A program made the translations under genes and the position numbers. Positions 11,141-20,234 of a DNA stretch of 64,000 bases are shown piece by piece. The stretch's first letter is position 1. Each line of letters begins with the position of its first letter. The notes beneath the pieces are model-generated. The model saw only the letters and a list, made by a program, of their open reading frames with translations, searched no databases and had not been told where the DNA came from. The stretch spans positions 37,060,066 to 37,124,065 of the forward strand of contig CM047429.1 in the NCBI GenBank assembly GCA_026168455.1. Reading direction: 5' to 3'. Origin of the DNA: Theocolax elegans. Lineage: Eukaryota > Arthropoda > Insecta > Hymenoptera > Cerocephalidae.

Positions 11141-12200
11141 ATGGTAATGTGCAGAGTAAAAGATTTAGCAGAATTAGTTGAGGGTGATATCGATGTATGT
11201 CAACATGTAGATATAACTTTTATACCGGGAGATCATGAGAGCTCAGATGGAAATTCTGATTGCAATCTTGATGAAGATATTTCATCTCAAATAATACCTA
11301 GCAGCTCTTATGAACATATCAAAAGTACCTACAATAGTACGCAAAAATTATTAGAGCCTAATCATATTTACGAATGGCAAAAAGAGGCTCCAAATCACTC
11401 TACAATTATGGATATTGATGATAACTTCAGTATTTAAGCGATTTCGTCTTTATTTTCTAGGAATTCTTTAGAGTTATTTGAAGTTTACTTTTCAGATTCA
11501 ATGAAAAAATATATAATTAAAGCTGCAGCGGAAAATAATTTTGAACAGAGTATGACCGACCTGGAAAAATGTATGGTAATCATAATGATTACTATAGTAA
11601 ATTCTAGGAAGAATCTTCGTGACTATTAGTCAAGTAAAATAATTTTACAGTGTCCAGTCATGTCTAATCTTATGACACGAAATAGATTTGTTGAAATCAA
11701 GAGAAATATTAAATTTTATAAAAAGCAGGATGAGAATAAAAACGACAGTTTGGAAAGTAAGAACACTGTATGATTATTTTCGTCAAAATTGTATACAATT
11801 TGGCTTTTTTGACTATAAACTATTAATAGATGAGATAATGGTGAAATATTGACCCGTTCACTAAGGGTTATGGATTTCGTACCCAAAGAAAGGGAATTAT
11901 ATTATCCATATACAATTGTATGAGGACCCTATTCTCGCGATTTATACCATTATTCTTAAAAGCAACCAGTCATAATAAGCTTTCCGGAAATGATGTTGGT
12001 TTGCGTATTCAGTAAAAGCTAGAAATTAGGTTGTGTTAATGACAGCAGAAGCGACCATTATAAACGTCACATGGAAATGCAGTCTCACATGATATTTGAA
12101 TCATACCAATTCATCGGTTTAGTTCGTCCAGTATAATAAGGGTCACGTATTTGGCACCCAAAAAAAAGAAATATATAGCGATCTATACCAAAATTCTTTA
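11141..12200 (+). pseudogene. piggyBac-like transposase, N-terminal and core part, decayed
   Basis: A 98-codon open stretch (11141-11437) has an acidic N-terminus (SSDGNSDCNLDED) and the block LLEPNHIYEWQKEAP. After a stop, 11440-11780 encodes SLELFEVYFSD, MTDLEKCMVI, and VMSNLMTRNRFVEIKRNIKF, which is the usual piggyBac lead-in to the DDE core. At 11800-11880 KLLIDEIMVKY matches the first catalytic Asp block (IDExMVxF/Y). Beyond about 11,880 only scraps remain, with many stops. The family cuts and pastes at TTAA sites. Many frameshifts make this copy dead. Confidence 0.7.
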
Positions 12201-12253
12201 AAAACAGCCAGTTACAAGACGGTTTGAACTTAAATTTATCACAACGTAATATA

Positions 12254-12555
12254 CAGGGTGTCTCATTTTAATCGCCCCACCTAAAAAAGTGGTAGAAAAG
12301 TTACTCCAATTGAAAAATGATTTAGACAAAAGATGTAGGATTCATAGCGGGTAAAACATTATGGTATCAATGACTTTGACCTTGAGTTTGACTTTCAAGA
12401 TTATTTCAAGGTCAAAGTAATTTCTTTAAATAGCAGCCCCTATTTTTGACCCTGAAAATGGAAAGAGCAAAACATTTTACGTTCTGAATGGTATAATATT
12501 GGGATTTCAAGGTCAGTTGAATGTCGACCAGCAAATTTTATTCGCCTTACCTAAA
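12254..12555 (+). repeat. Left terminal inverted repeat of Tc1/mariner-like element
   Basis: Reverse complement of 15431-15721 with scattered mismatches. It includes the AAAAAAGTGGTAGAAAAGTT block and several TGACCTTGA-like motifs. At about 290-300 bp it is unusually long for this superfamily. Confidence 0.8.
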
Positions 12556-12967
12556 TATTTCAGAAACCACTGATTTTTGTTCCAGATTATTAATTAAGTC
12601 TAAAGAAACAATTTCGGTCCAGTAACTTCCCACTTCCAGTTTGAATAGTTAAGTGGCACAACCGGTCAAGATAAGGCAAGGCGACCACCCAATTAACGGA
12701 ATACTTATGATACCCAGCCGGCCAAGGCGAGACAAGAAGACCACTTAATTAAGGGAAGACTCTTAATACCCAGCCGGTCAAGACGAGACAAGAAATTCAG
12801 CCAGTTACGGGAAAACTCATAATACCCAGCTAGTTAAAGCGAAGCAAAAAGTTCGCCCATTTAAGAGGGGATTATGAGTGATTGTATGTGAATCCAACTA
12901 GTTAACTTATCTGTTATAACAGATGTTTAATTAATAGTCCATTTTCTTGAATGCACATATTAATTCT

Positions 12968-14965
12968 TTAACGGAAGCTTAGACGGGCTCGCTCTAATAT
13001 TTGAATAGATTCGAAGGCACCCCTTATTCTATCTTGCATGTTCTCTATGGTTGTTGGAGCTTCAGCAACAACTTGATCTTTTATAGCACCCCATAGAAAA
13101 AAAATCATCGGAGTTAGATTTGGTGATCGGGCTGGCTATTTATGTACTTGGCTGCCAATCCATCGATTGGGGTATGTGTCATTCAAGAATGCTCTAACTG
13201 ATCGTATATAGTGTGCTGGTGCTCCGTCTTGTTGAAACCACATGATTTGTCTCAAGGCAATGGGTACCTCTTCCAATAAAGCTAATACTTCATTCTGCAG
13301 AATATTCAAATGAAAAGGACCATTCAACTTATTATTATAAAAAAATGTCCCGATCACATTATTTTCGATTATACCTTCCCCATACATTGTGACGTGGTAT
13401 TCGCGTACCAGGTGATTTTAATTAGTTTTTATAATTAAAATTGACCGTTGGGCCGCGTTGCCCAATACCGCGCACACAATTAATTTATTTGTTTTTCCGA
13501 ACTGCGGCTGTCGCCAGGAACGAGAGTTCGCTGAGACGTACGGTATGGAGCATTCGGGCGATCTTCTTTGCCTCGACACGATTTATAAAAATTAAACGAA
13601 CGTCGGCGGGAGCGGGGAGTACACAATAAACACTCACAATTAAAACATAATAACATAAATATTTATTTTGATTAATTATTTAACAAAAGGCCATCCAGGC
13701 CGTGTGCCGCGACAAAGGTTATTTTCGTGCGGGCGGAAGTATCGGGAGCCAACCGGATCGAGATCCTCGCCTGCGGTTGACTTGACCCCGAACTCCGCTA
13801 TTCGGGTACCGGCGTACCCGAATACACTCCCGATGTACACACACACACATACACTCGGGGTAAGGGGGGAACGCGCGATAATATAAATGAAACTTACCGG
13901 GATGCGCTCCGTGGATGGCCCAGCCGATCCGTGTCCCTTTGTTCTCCTGGGCAACGGAGAACCGACGTCGGCTGCGGTGTTAAAAGGCGGCCCTGTGTCG
14001 GGGCGAGTGTCCCGCGAACCGCGTCCACACTCACTTACGCACTTCCCGTCCTTATCACACACCAGGTCACTCGCGGCTCACTCACGAGGACGTTCCGGGT
14101 TGATGACCGATGGCTTTGCGCCTCACGCGCCTTATTAGCCGTAAACACTATATTCGGCACCGGATAGATTTTTGTCCGCCTCGAGCGGCGGATCGGGACG
14201 TACTAGTAGGCAATTGCCTAATTTCCGAAAAAGGGATGAGAGTGGGAAACACACACACACACTCTCGCGCTGTCATCCCTACGTACTATTGCGCGCGTAA
14301 TTGTACATTTGTACAAAAACAAACAAGTGTCGTCGGTTGGCCTTGAGATACGAAAGGCTCCGACGACTTACAATTCGCGAATTTAAATATTCTATTCGTT
14401 GTGAATAGATTGTGTGACGATTTCCGTCACAACATTCAATGACCAACGTCTATGAATACCACGATCTCTTTGCCAATGAGGATCTATTTGGAACTAATAA
14501 TGGGCATTATATAGATTGACACCTCCCATATTATCAAATTTCGCCTAATCTGTAAATAAACATTTGTCAAACAAGAAATTATCTTGATGTATTCTATTAG
14601 CTGTCATGACCATGAGTGAGTCGTACATGATAAGGATGAAATTTGTAATTTTTTAAAATGCAGTTAACTGCTGGTCTGGGAACTCCATGCCTTTGCTCAA
14701 TATGTCGGTTAGAAATATGGGGATCATTAGCAACTAAAGCCAGCTCTCCTAGTACAATATACTCTTTAGAGCCAGTCTTGGGTCTTTTACGTTTTAGATT
14801 ACCTTGTTCAGCTATCCTTAGTAATTGCTTGATAGCTTTTCTATCTGGATGTCTAGCGTATAGATATTTTTCTGCATAACGCCTTTCTGCACCGCTCTAA
14901 TTATCTTGAGACTTACCATAAATTTTAATCATATTAACTATTTCCAGTGGCGTGTAATCAGCCAT
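12968..14965 (-). pseudogene. Tc1/mariner-type transposase, split by solo LTR
   Basis: On the minus strand the gene starts with ATG at 14965 (MADYTPLEIVNMIKIYGKS), a helix-turn-helix N-terminus found in insect Tc1-like transposases. It has an early TAA, then YAEKYLYARHPDRKAIKQL and HGVPRPAVNCILK. The LTR at 14431-13388 interrupts it. The DDE part resumes at 13387 with VIGTFFYNNKLNGPFHLNIL, MWFQQDGAPAHY (second Asp) and, after a TAG, ARSPNLTPMIFFLWGAIKDQ, ending at 12968. In the final block the usual Asp of SPDLTPxD is changed (SPNLTPMI). It is inactive through stops, the insertion and altered catalytic surroundings. Confidence 0.8.
13388..14431 (-). mobile_element. Solo LTR of the gypsy family (antisense)
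   Basis: 1044 bp matching, in reverse, the LTRs at 16399, 28608 and 43872. Its minus-strand start is TGTGACGGAAATCGTCACA and its end is CACGTCACA. It is flanked by the 4-bp duplication ACAT (13384-13387 and 14432-14435), so this is a true insertion followed by LTR-LTR recombination. The conserved splice donor CCG|GTAAGT is present near 13897 (minus strand). It disrupts the Tc1-like transposase gene. Confidence 0.9.
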
Positions 14966-15430
14966 CACTGGAAGAAATGATGATAGAGATGGATCTAAAT
15001 TAATGAACTTTGAAATATGTATGTACAAATTGTTATTAGCGACAAGTAGCGATGATGTCAATTGTTAAAAATAATTACATTAAGAATGAATATGATTCAA
15101 TACAGTATTTTCACTCTGTGGAAATTGATCCATAAACTAAACTTTGCCAATCTTAAAATATTAATATATACAAATACTACAACTTAAAATAATAATACTA
15201 CATGTGGAATCTTGGAGATATCAAAATGGCATTTGAATCGATTTGAACAGAAATTTGCACAGAGGAGTTGTTAGGATTGCTGGACAAATTGCGGTGTTTG
15301 GTTTTTACGAGGAAGCGTATTAAGAGAATTTATCTGACACAATTTCTTTAACTAGACAGATGTCGTTGCCTGAACAACTTTTGTTTCGAGAGTTTATCTC
15401 AGAAATGCTTTGCTTCTGATTGATTTAGGT

Positions 15431-15721
15431 GGGGCGAATAAAATTTGCTAGTCGATCTTCAAATGACCTTGAAATCACAATATTATGTTTCCGAATGTTA
15501 AATTTTCCGCTCTTTCCATTTCCGGGGTCAAAAATAGGGGCTGCTATTTAAAGAAATTACTTTGACCTTGAAATGACCTTAAAAGTGGAATTGAAGGTCG
15601 AAGTCATTGATACCATAATGTTACTCCCTATGAATTCTACATCTTTTGTCTGAAACATTTTTTGATTGGAGTAACTTTTCTACCACTTTTTTAGGTGGGG
15701 CAATTAAAATGAGACACCTTG
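15431..15721 (-). repeat. Right terminal inverted repeat of Tc1/mariner-like element
   Basis: Mirror of 12254-12555, beginning inside with GGTGGGGCGAATAAAATTTG and ending GAGACACCTTG at 15721, followed by TA. Confidence 0.8.
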
Positions 15722-16078
15722 TATAATTAAATTTGAAGTATGGTAGCTTTCTCACCCATGAAAAGTGAGAAATAAAGTTTTAATAATAAGAGCAACTCAC
15801 GTGCCGGATAATGGCAACAATTGTCAACGTTGCATGGACATGAGCTCTCGTATGTCTTATAGGCTACATATTGTTTCTTTCGCTGTAGTTTGATCAATGC
15901 AAGAGAGGATATGAATTTAGTACTCAAAGAAAGGAAATTTTGGCCCCATTTGGGCCTATACCTATATATTATTGGGCCTTACATTTATCAGAACGGTACA
16001 TATAGTTAGATTTGAAGGATATCGGATTCCTCACCCAGAAAAAGTGAGAAATAAGGTTTCGATAATGCATTACATAAA

Positions 16079-16339
16079 ATGAAAACTACCTCTAACAAAA
16101 ACATTTCTTATCCTGATTTTCGTTTAGAAGTGGTGAGAGGCTTACTGGGGATAAATTCTGATGACTTACGTCATTCATGTCAGTCGAGTGACTCTCGACT
16201 TACTGGGAAATACTTTCCTAAGAAAATTGATCAAGGGAAAGAAGAAGACAATTGCTGTTTATGTCTCGTGAATAAACCAGACATTCTATGTACAGATCCG
16301 TGTTTTGAAACTTATCACACCAAAGAAGTCTTACCTTGA
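16079..16339 (+). pseudogene. piggyBac transposase C-terminal zinc-binding end
   Basis: Open for 86 codons. The middle reads YPDFRLEVVRGLLG, the usual segment before the tail, and the end carries CCLCLVNKPDILCTDPCFETYH, the Cys/His cross-brace domain that closes piggyBac transposases and binds the transposon end. It is the missing end of the relic at 11141-12200, displaced by nested insertions. It lies 60 bp before the gypsy element. Confidence 0.75.
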
Positions 16340-16398
16340 TCAAGTTGGAAAAAATTATAAAAAATGAAAAAAAAGTCATAAAGTGAGATGTTATCAAT

Positions 16399-17485
16399 TG
16401 TGACAGAAATCGTCACACAATCTATTCACGATGAATAGAGTAATTAAATTCGCGAATTGTAAGTCGTCGGAGCCTTTCGTATGTCAAGGCCAACCGTCGA
16501 CACTTGTTTACTTTTCTACGAGTGTACAATTACGCGCGCGACAATACGTAGGGATGGGAGCGCGAAAGAGTGTGTGAGTTTCCCCACTCCCATCCCTTTT
16601 TCGGGAAATTAGACGATCGCCTAGTTAGTGTGTAATGATCCGTCGATCGGGACGGATTATGATATTGTCTGGACGTTCCGTACTGCTCGTGAGTGCCGAG
16701 AGTGCGCCCCACCCCCTCCTGCATTAAGCTCTGTGAACGGTTGTTCCGGAGCAGAGCTAGGTGCGGAGACCCGGGTGGACCGAACGCGTGTCCGTATAGT
16801 TTTGGTGTGCGTTTGTGTGTGTGTGTGAACAAAAGGACGGGGTCGTGCGCGGGTGATACCGCGGATCGCGATTCGCTCGCCGCGGCAGGGGCCGCCTTCA
16901 CCACGTCAACCACCGGTCGTCCCCTTTGTCAAGGAGGTCGACCAGTCGCCGAGGATCGGCTGGGCCATCCCCGAGGAGCGTCACCGGTAAGTGACCATTT
17001 ACTATCGTGACCCTCCCCCTCCCTTGTGTGTGTGTGTACCACGGGAGTGTGTTCGAGTACAACGGTACTCGAACAGCGGTTCCCGGGATTGAAACCTGTC
17101 GCAGGCGAGGATCTCGATCCGGCAGGTTTCCCGGGACTTCCGCCCGCGCGAAATAACTTTGTCGCGGCACACGGCCCGAGTGGCCATTTTGTTAATTATT
17201 TTATTAAAATAAATATTTCTTTTATTTTATTTTAATTAAGAGTGTTTATTTATTGTTCTCCCCGCTCCCGCCGACATCCTTTAATTAATATAAATCGCGT
17301 CGAGGCAAGGAGGATCGCCCGAATCCTCCATACCGTGCGTCCCAGCGAACTCGCGTTCCTGGCGACAGCCCGCAGTTCGACAAATTAAATAACTTGTGTG
17401 CGCGGTATTGGGCAACGCGGCCCAACGGTTAATATTAATTATATAAATGAATTAATTTAATCGGGTTCGCGAATACCATGTGACA
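16399..17485 (+). repeat. 5' LTR of gypsy copy 1
   Basis: Starts TGTGACAGAAATCGTCACA, itself a short inverted repeat (TGTGAC/GTCACA), and ends CCATGTGACA. It contains CpG-rich, TG-microsatellite-bearing sequence, a splice donor at 16987 and an AATAAA polyadenylation signal at 17208-17213 followed by an A/T-rich tract. LTRs supply promoter and terminator. The open frames crossing it on both strands are probably chance products of its GC-rich middle. Confidence 0.95.
16987..16992 (+). promoter_or_regulatory. Conserved splice donor within LTR
   Basis: CACCG|GTAAGT is a near-ideal donor. The same GTAAGT is present in the solo LTR (minus strand near 13897) and in the LTR of copy 2 (44445). In the 3' LTR of copy 1 it reads GTAAAT, where it would not matter for the transcript. 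It is a likely partner of the acceptor at 26860 for a subgenomic RNA encoding the third ORF. Function is inferred. Confidence 0.6.
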
Positions 17486-17487
17486 AA

Positions 17488-17505
17488 TGGCGACCGTGAC
17501 AGGAC
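17488..17505 (+). other. Primer-binding site, tRNA-Arg type
   Basis: TGGCGACCGTGACAGGAC lies two bases after the LTR. It is complementary to the 3' end (with CCA) of insect tRNA-Arg(UCG) as I remember it. Minus-strand DNA synthesis of the element would start here. The same 18 bases follow the LTR of copy 2. Confidence 0.85.
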
Positions 17506-17599
17506 GTTCGGTTTCGCCCTCACCGAATTTAAATTAAAGTGTATAGTTGTCGGCCATATTTTCGCACGCGAGCAGTGTCGCGGCGAAACGGAGCGGGTA

Positions 17600-17640
17600 A
17601 AGAGAGAGAGAGAGAGAGAGAGTGAGTAGTTCGAGTTAGT

Positions 17641-17668
<28 letters not shown>
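17600..17668 (+). repeat. (GA)n microsatellite in leader
   Basis: Two runs of alternating G and A (about 17600-17620 and 17641-17667) separated by a short spacer. Copy 2 retains a shorter run at 45068-45090. Confidence 0.85.
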
Positions 17669-17671
<3 letters not shown>

Positions 17672-18489
17672 AGAGACGGCGTGTGAGACGCGTCTCTATA
17701 CCGGAGTATTCCCCCTCTTGCTCGGGTATCCGAGGAGAGGCATACACCGGTATATCGAGAGAGAGTTCGCGCGCGACCGTGTTTAGCCGGAAGCGCCCGA
17801 TCTCACCGAGATCGGTCTCTCTCTATCGCAAGCTTGACGGGAGAACTTTGCCTAGCTTGTATGGGAGCGGCAAAGTAGGGAAAGAGTAGCTTGCGCCGCG
17901 GATTGCGGGCAGCGAGAATCCCCCCCGAATAGCGCAAAGGAAAGACTTCGCGAGAGCCGATCATCATCGGCTCTCTCCGATTGCGCCCGCGAGTGGGAGT
18001 GAGAGAGAGAATCCCTAGTCGCGGGGAATCGGAGTTAGGTGCTAGGCGGGCTATAGGTGTGTGAGTGAGAGAGATAGCGCGATCGCCTAGCCCCTTCGCG
18101 TGTATAAGTCTTCGCAGCTGGTTTCGCCGATAGAAATCACTGCGGCGAATTATTTTTATTTCATTTTAATAAAATAAATTCGTTCCCGCGCGGGATCTAA
18201 TTTATATTTTTTGTGTGAGTGTTTTAAAGTTAGATCCTTTCGGGAGAGGTAGTTGCCCCACCCCCTCCCTTTTTAAAGAAAATTTTTAAATTATAATATT
18301 TGTTTTCTTTTTATACGGGACGCGGCGAAATTTTAATTGAATTTATTTTTGAGTTTAAGAGCGAAAATTTTGCTGCTTTCTCCCCTCCCTGACATATATT
18401 ATGTAGTAATTATTATTTAATAATTGTGTTTTATTTATTACTAATTATTTATAATATATGTTATATCAATTTTTGTGTATATAAAATAT

Positions 18490-19870
18490 ATTTTGCAACT
18501 ATTGTTAATTGTTTAGACTTGTTTGCAAGTTAAATAATTAACATTAAGTAACTTTGTGTGAATCAGCCGCAAAGTTACAATAGTTGTAATATTAATTATT
18601 TAAACTCGTGTGTGAGTAAAATAATTAAAATTATATTTATTGCAAATTATCTGACAGTGATTATTCAATTTAATATTTCGTATTTATTGAATATTACTGT
18701 TTACGATACTTGTAATATATTTTTGTAAATTTTTGAGTGTGAGAAAATTTTTTTTTTATAACTCGTGTTAATTGTTTAGACTTGTTGCAAGTTAAACAAT
18801 TAATGTTAAGTATCTTTGTGTGATTGTTCCGCAAAGATACGAGAGTTGTAAAATATAATTATTTAGACTCGAGAGTGAGTTAAATAATTGAATTTTTTTT
18901 GCATGTATTTTAATGATCGGCATTTAACCTAATATTTCGTATTCGTTATTTGCTGTGAAATTTTAATATATGTTAAAAACTTTCTTTTCTCTTTTTGTGT
19001 GTTTAAATTATATCTCCACACATTTTTACCAATTATTTAGACTTGTTTGTTAGTTAAATAATTGGTTATAATTTTTTTTTTTTGTGTTTGAGTAAAATTA
19101 TTCGGTGTATAAATTTAATTGTTTAGACTTGTTAGCAAGTTAAATAATTAAATTTTCATTTCCTTTTCGTTCAATTTAATTAAAAAAGGAAATATAAATT
19201 ATTTCAACTTGATAGCAACATAAATTATTTATTTAGTCCTTCTTAGGATAAAATAAATATATTTCGCTAAAAAATTGTCGTTTGGGACGACAATTAGTGA
19301 AATAATTATTTTGTTGCAAACCTACCGTTGAAATAATTTAATTAAATTTGTGTTTGTTGTGTAGTGTAAATTATAAAGGAAATTTTTTTTTTGTTGTTGT
19401 GAGCTTGGAAAAGCAAAATAATAAATAGTGTCTTGGTGTGTGTGAATCACAAGACACTGTATTTATTTTTATATTTATTTTAAAATTAATTATTTAGGCT
19501 CGTTAGTGAGATAAATAATTTAATTTTTTTTTCTTTGTCTTTTCTTCCTTTATAATTTATTGTTCTGTATTTATTAATAGATTGAAACTTTAATTATTTC
19601 ATTTTCCATAACAAAATAAATTCTTTTCGCCAGTGAGGAATCTTTTGGATTATAACTGGTGAGAGAGATATTTTGGGAAATCGTTAAATTTACCATTACT
19701 GGTAAATTACCGACAATATTGAAATAATTTAAGGATTTCTTTTTGTTAATAATTAATTATTTTTGCTTGCAGAAGCAATTGTATAGAGTCTTGGTGCGTG
19801 TGAGTCACAAGACACTATTATAAACATTAATTATTTAGACTTGTGAGCAAGTTAAATAATTAATTTTAAT
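18490..19870 (+). promoter_or_regulatory. Leader with tandem stem-loop modules
   Basis: The 2.6-kb untranslated leader (17506-20129) carries many perfect or near-perfect inverted repeats. One class pairs TTAATTGTTTAGACTTG with CAAGTTAAATAATTAA (about 18504-18542, 18591, 18770, 18858, 19030, 19115, 19495, 19828). A second pairs GTAACTTTG with CAAAGTTAC (18548-18580), GTATCTTTG with CAAAGATAC (18807-18842) or GTGTCTTG with CAAGACAC (19427 and 19786). Outer arms such as CAACTATTGT/ACAATAGTTG enclose a pair of hairpins, giving a branched module. Base changes on one arm are matched on the other between modules. Possible packaging, dimerisation or translation element; the function is unknown. Confidence 0.7.
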
Positions 19871-20234
19871 TTGGTGCAAGTGTTAAGTGTGTGATTTGTC
19901 ACAACTTTAACCAACAAAATTTAATTATTTTGGCCTTCTAAGGACGAAATAAATTCCCTTTAAAGAAAATCTTTTGGATTTTAATTAAGTGAATTAATTT
20001 TGTTGGTACACTAGTCGGTGCATTTTTACAATTTATTGTAATTAAGCCGACACCAAATTTTTTTTTACTCGTTGGGAGTATTAATTATTTTATTGTGGTG
20101 AGTCCAATAAAATAATTTCCAATTGAAAATTGGATACTTCCGAAGTATTTGAAACACTAGGGATTTCATCTGAAATCCCGGTTGAGAGTACTTCTCCCGA
20201 CGTAACACGTCGGCTGCTGCTGGTCAAAAAAATA

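Larger units (their letters stand above)
12254..15721. mobile_element. Tc1/mariner-like DNA transposon with long inverted ends
   Basis: Left end CAGGGTGTCTCATTTTAAT at 12254 and right end, read inward, CAAGGTGTCTCATTTTAAT at 15721 are flanked by TA on both sides (12252-12253 and 15722-15723), the target duplication of this superfamily. The transposase is on the minus strand. Total 3468 bp, or about 2.4 kb without the LTR that inserted at 13388-14431. It is itself inserted in the piggyBac relic. Confidence 0.85.
11141..16339 (+). mobile_element. piggyBac-type element relic split by nested insertions
   Basis: N-terminal and core transposase remnants lie at 11141-12200 and the C-terminal Cys-rich end at 16079-16339, same strand. 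Between them sits a Tc1/mariner-like transposon (12254-15721), itself carrying a solo LTR. Degenerate direct repeats flank the insertion (for example the TCACCCA...AAAAGTGAGAAATAA block at about 15753 and 16033). No TTAA-flanked terminal repeats were identified, so the boundaries are those of the recognisable coding parts only. Confidence 0.65.

Noticed and set aside
13676..14346. Overlapping open frames on both strands (60-128 codons) in a GC-rich stretch
   Set aside because: They lie inside the solo LTR and recur at the same positions in the other LTR copies. GC-rich DNA has few stops, and no protein motif is present.
16530..17235. Open frames on both strands in the 5' LTR, repeated at 28739-29444 and 44015-44694
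   Set aside because: These are LTR sequence; TG-microsatellite and CpG-rich composition explain the missing stops. No recognisable domain.
17529..17747. Ser/Leu-repeat peptide on the minus strand at the GA microsatellite
   Set aside because: Translation of a (GA)n repeat; not a gene.
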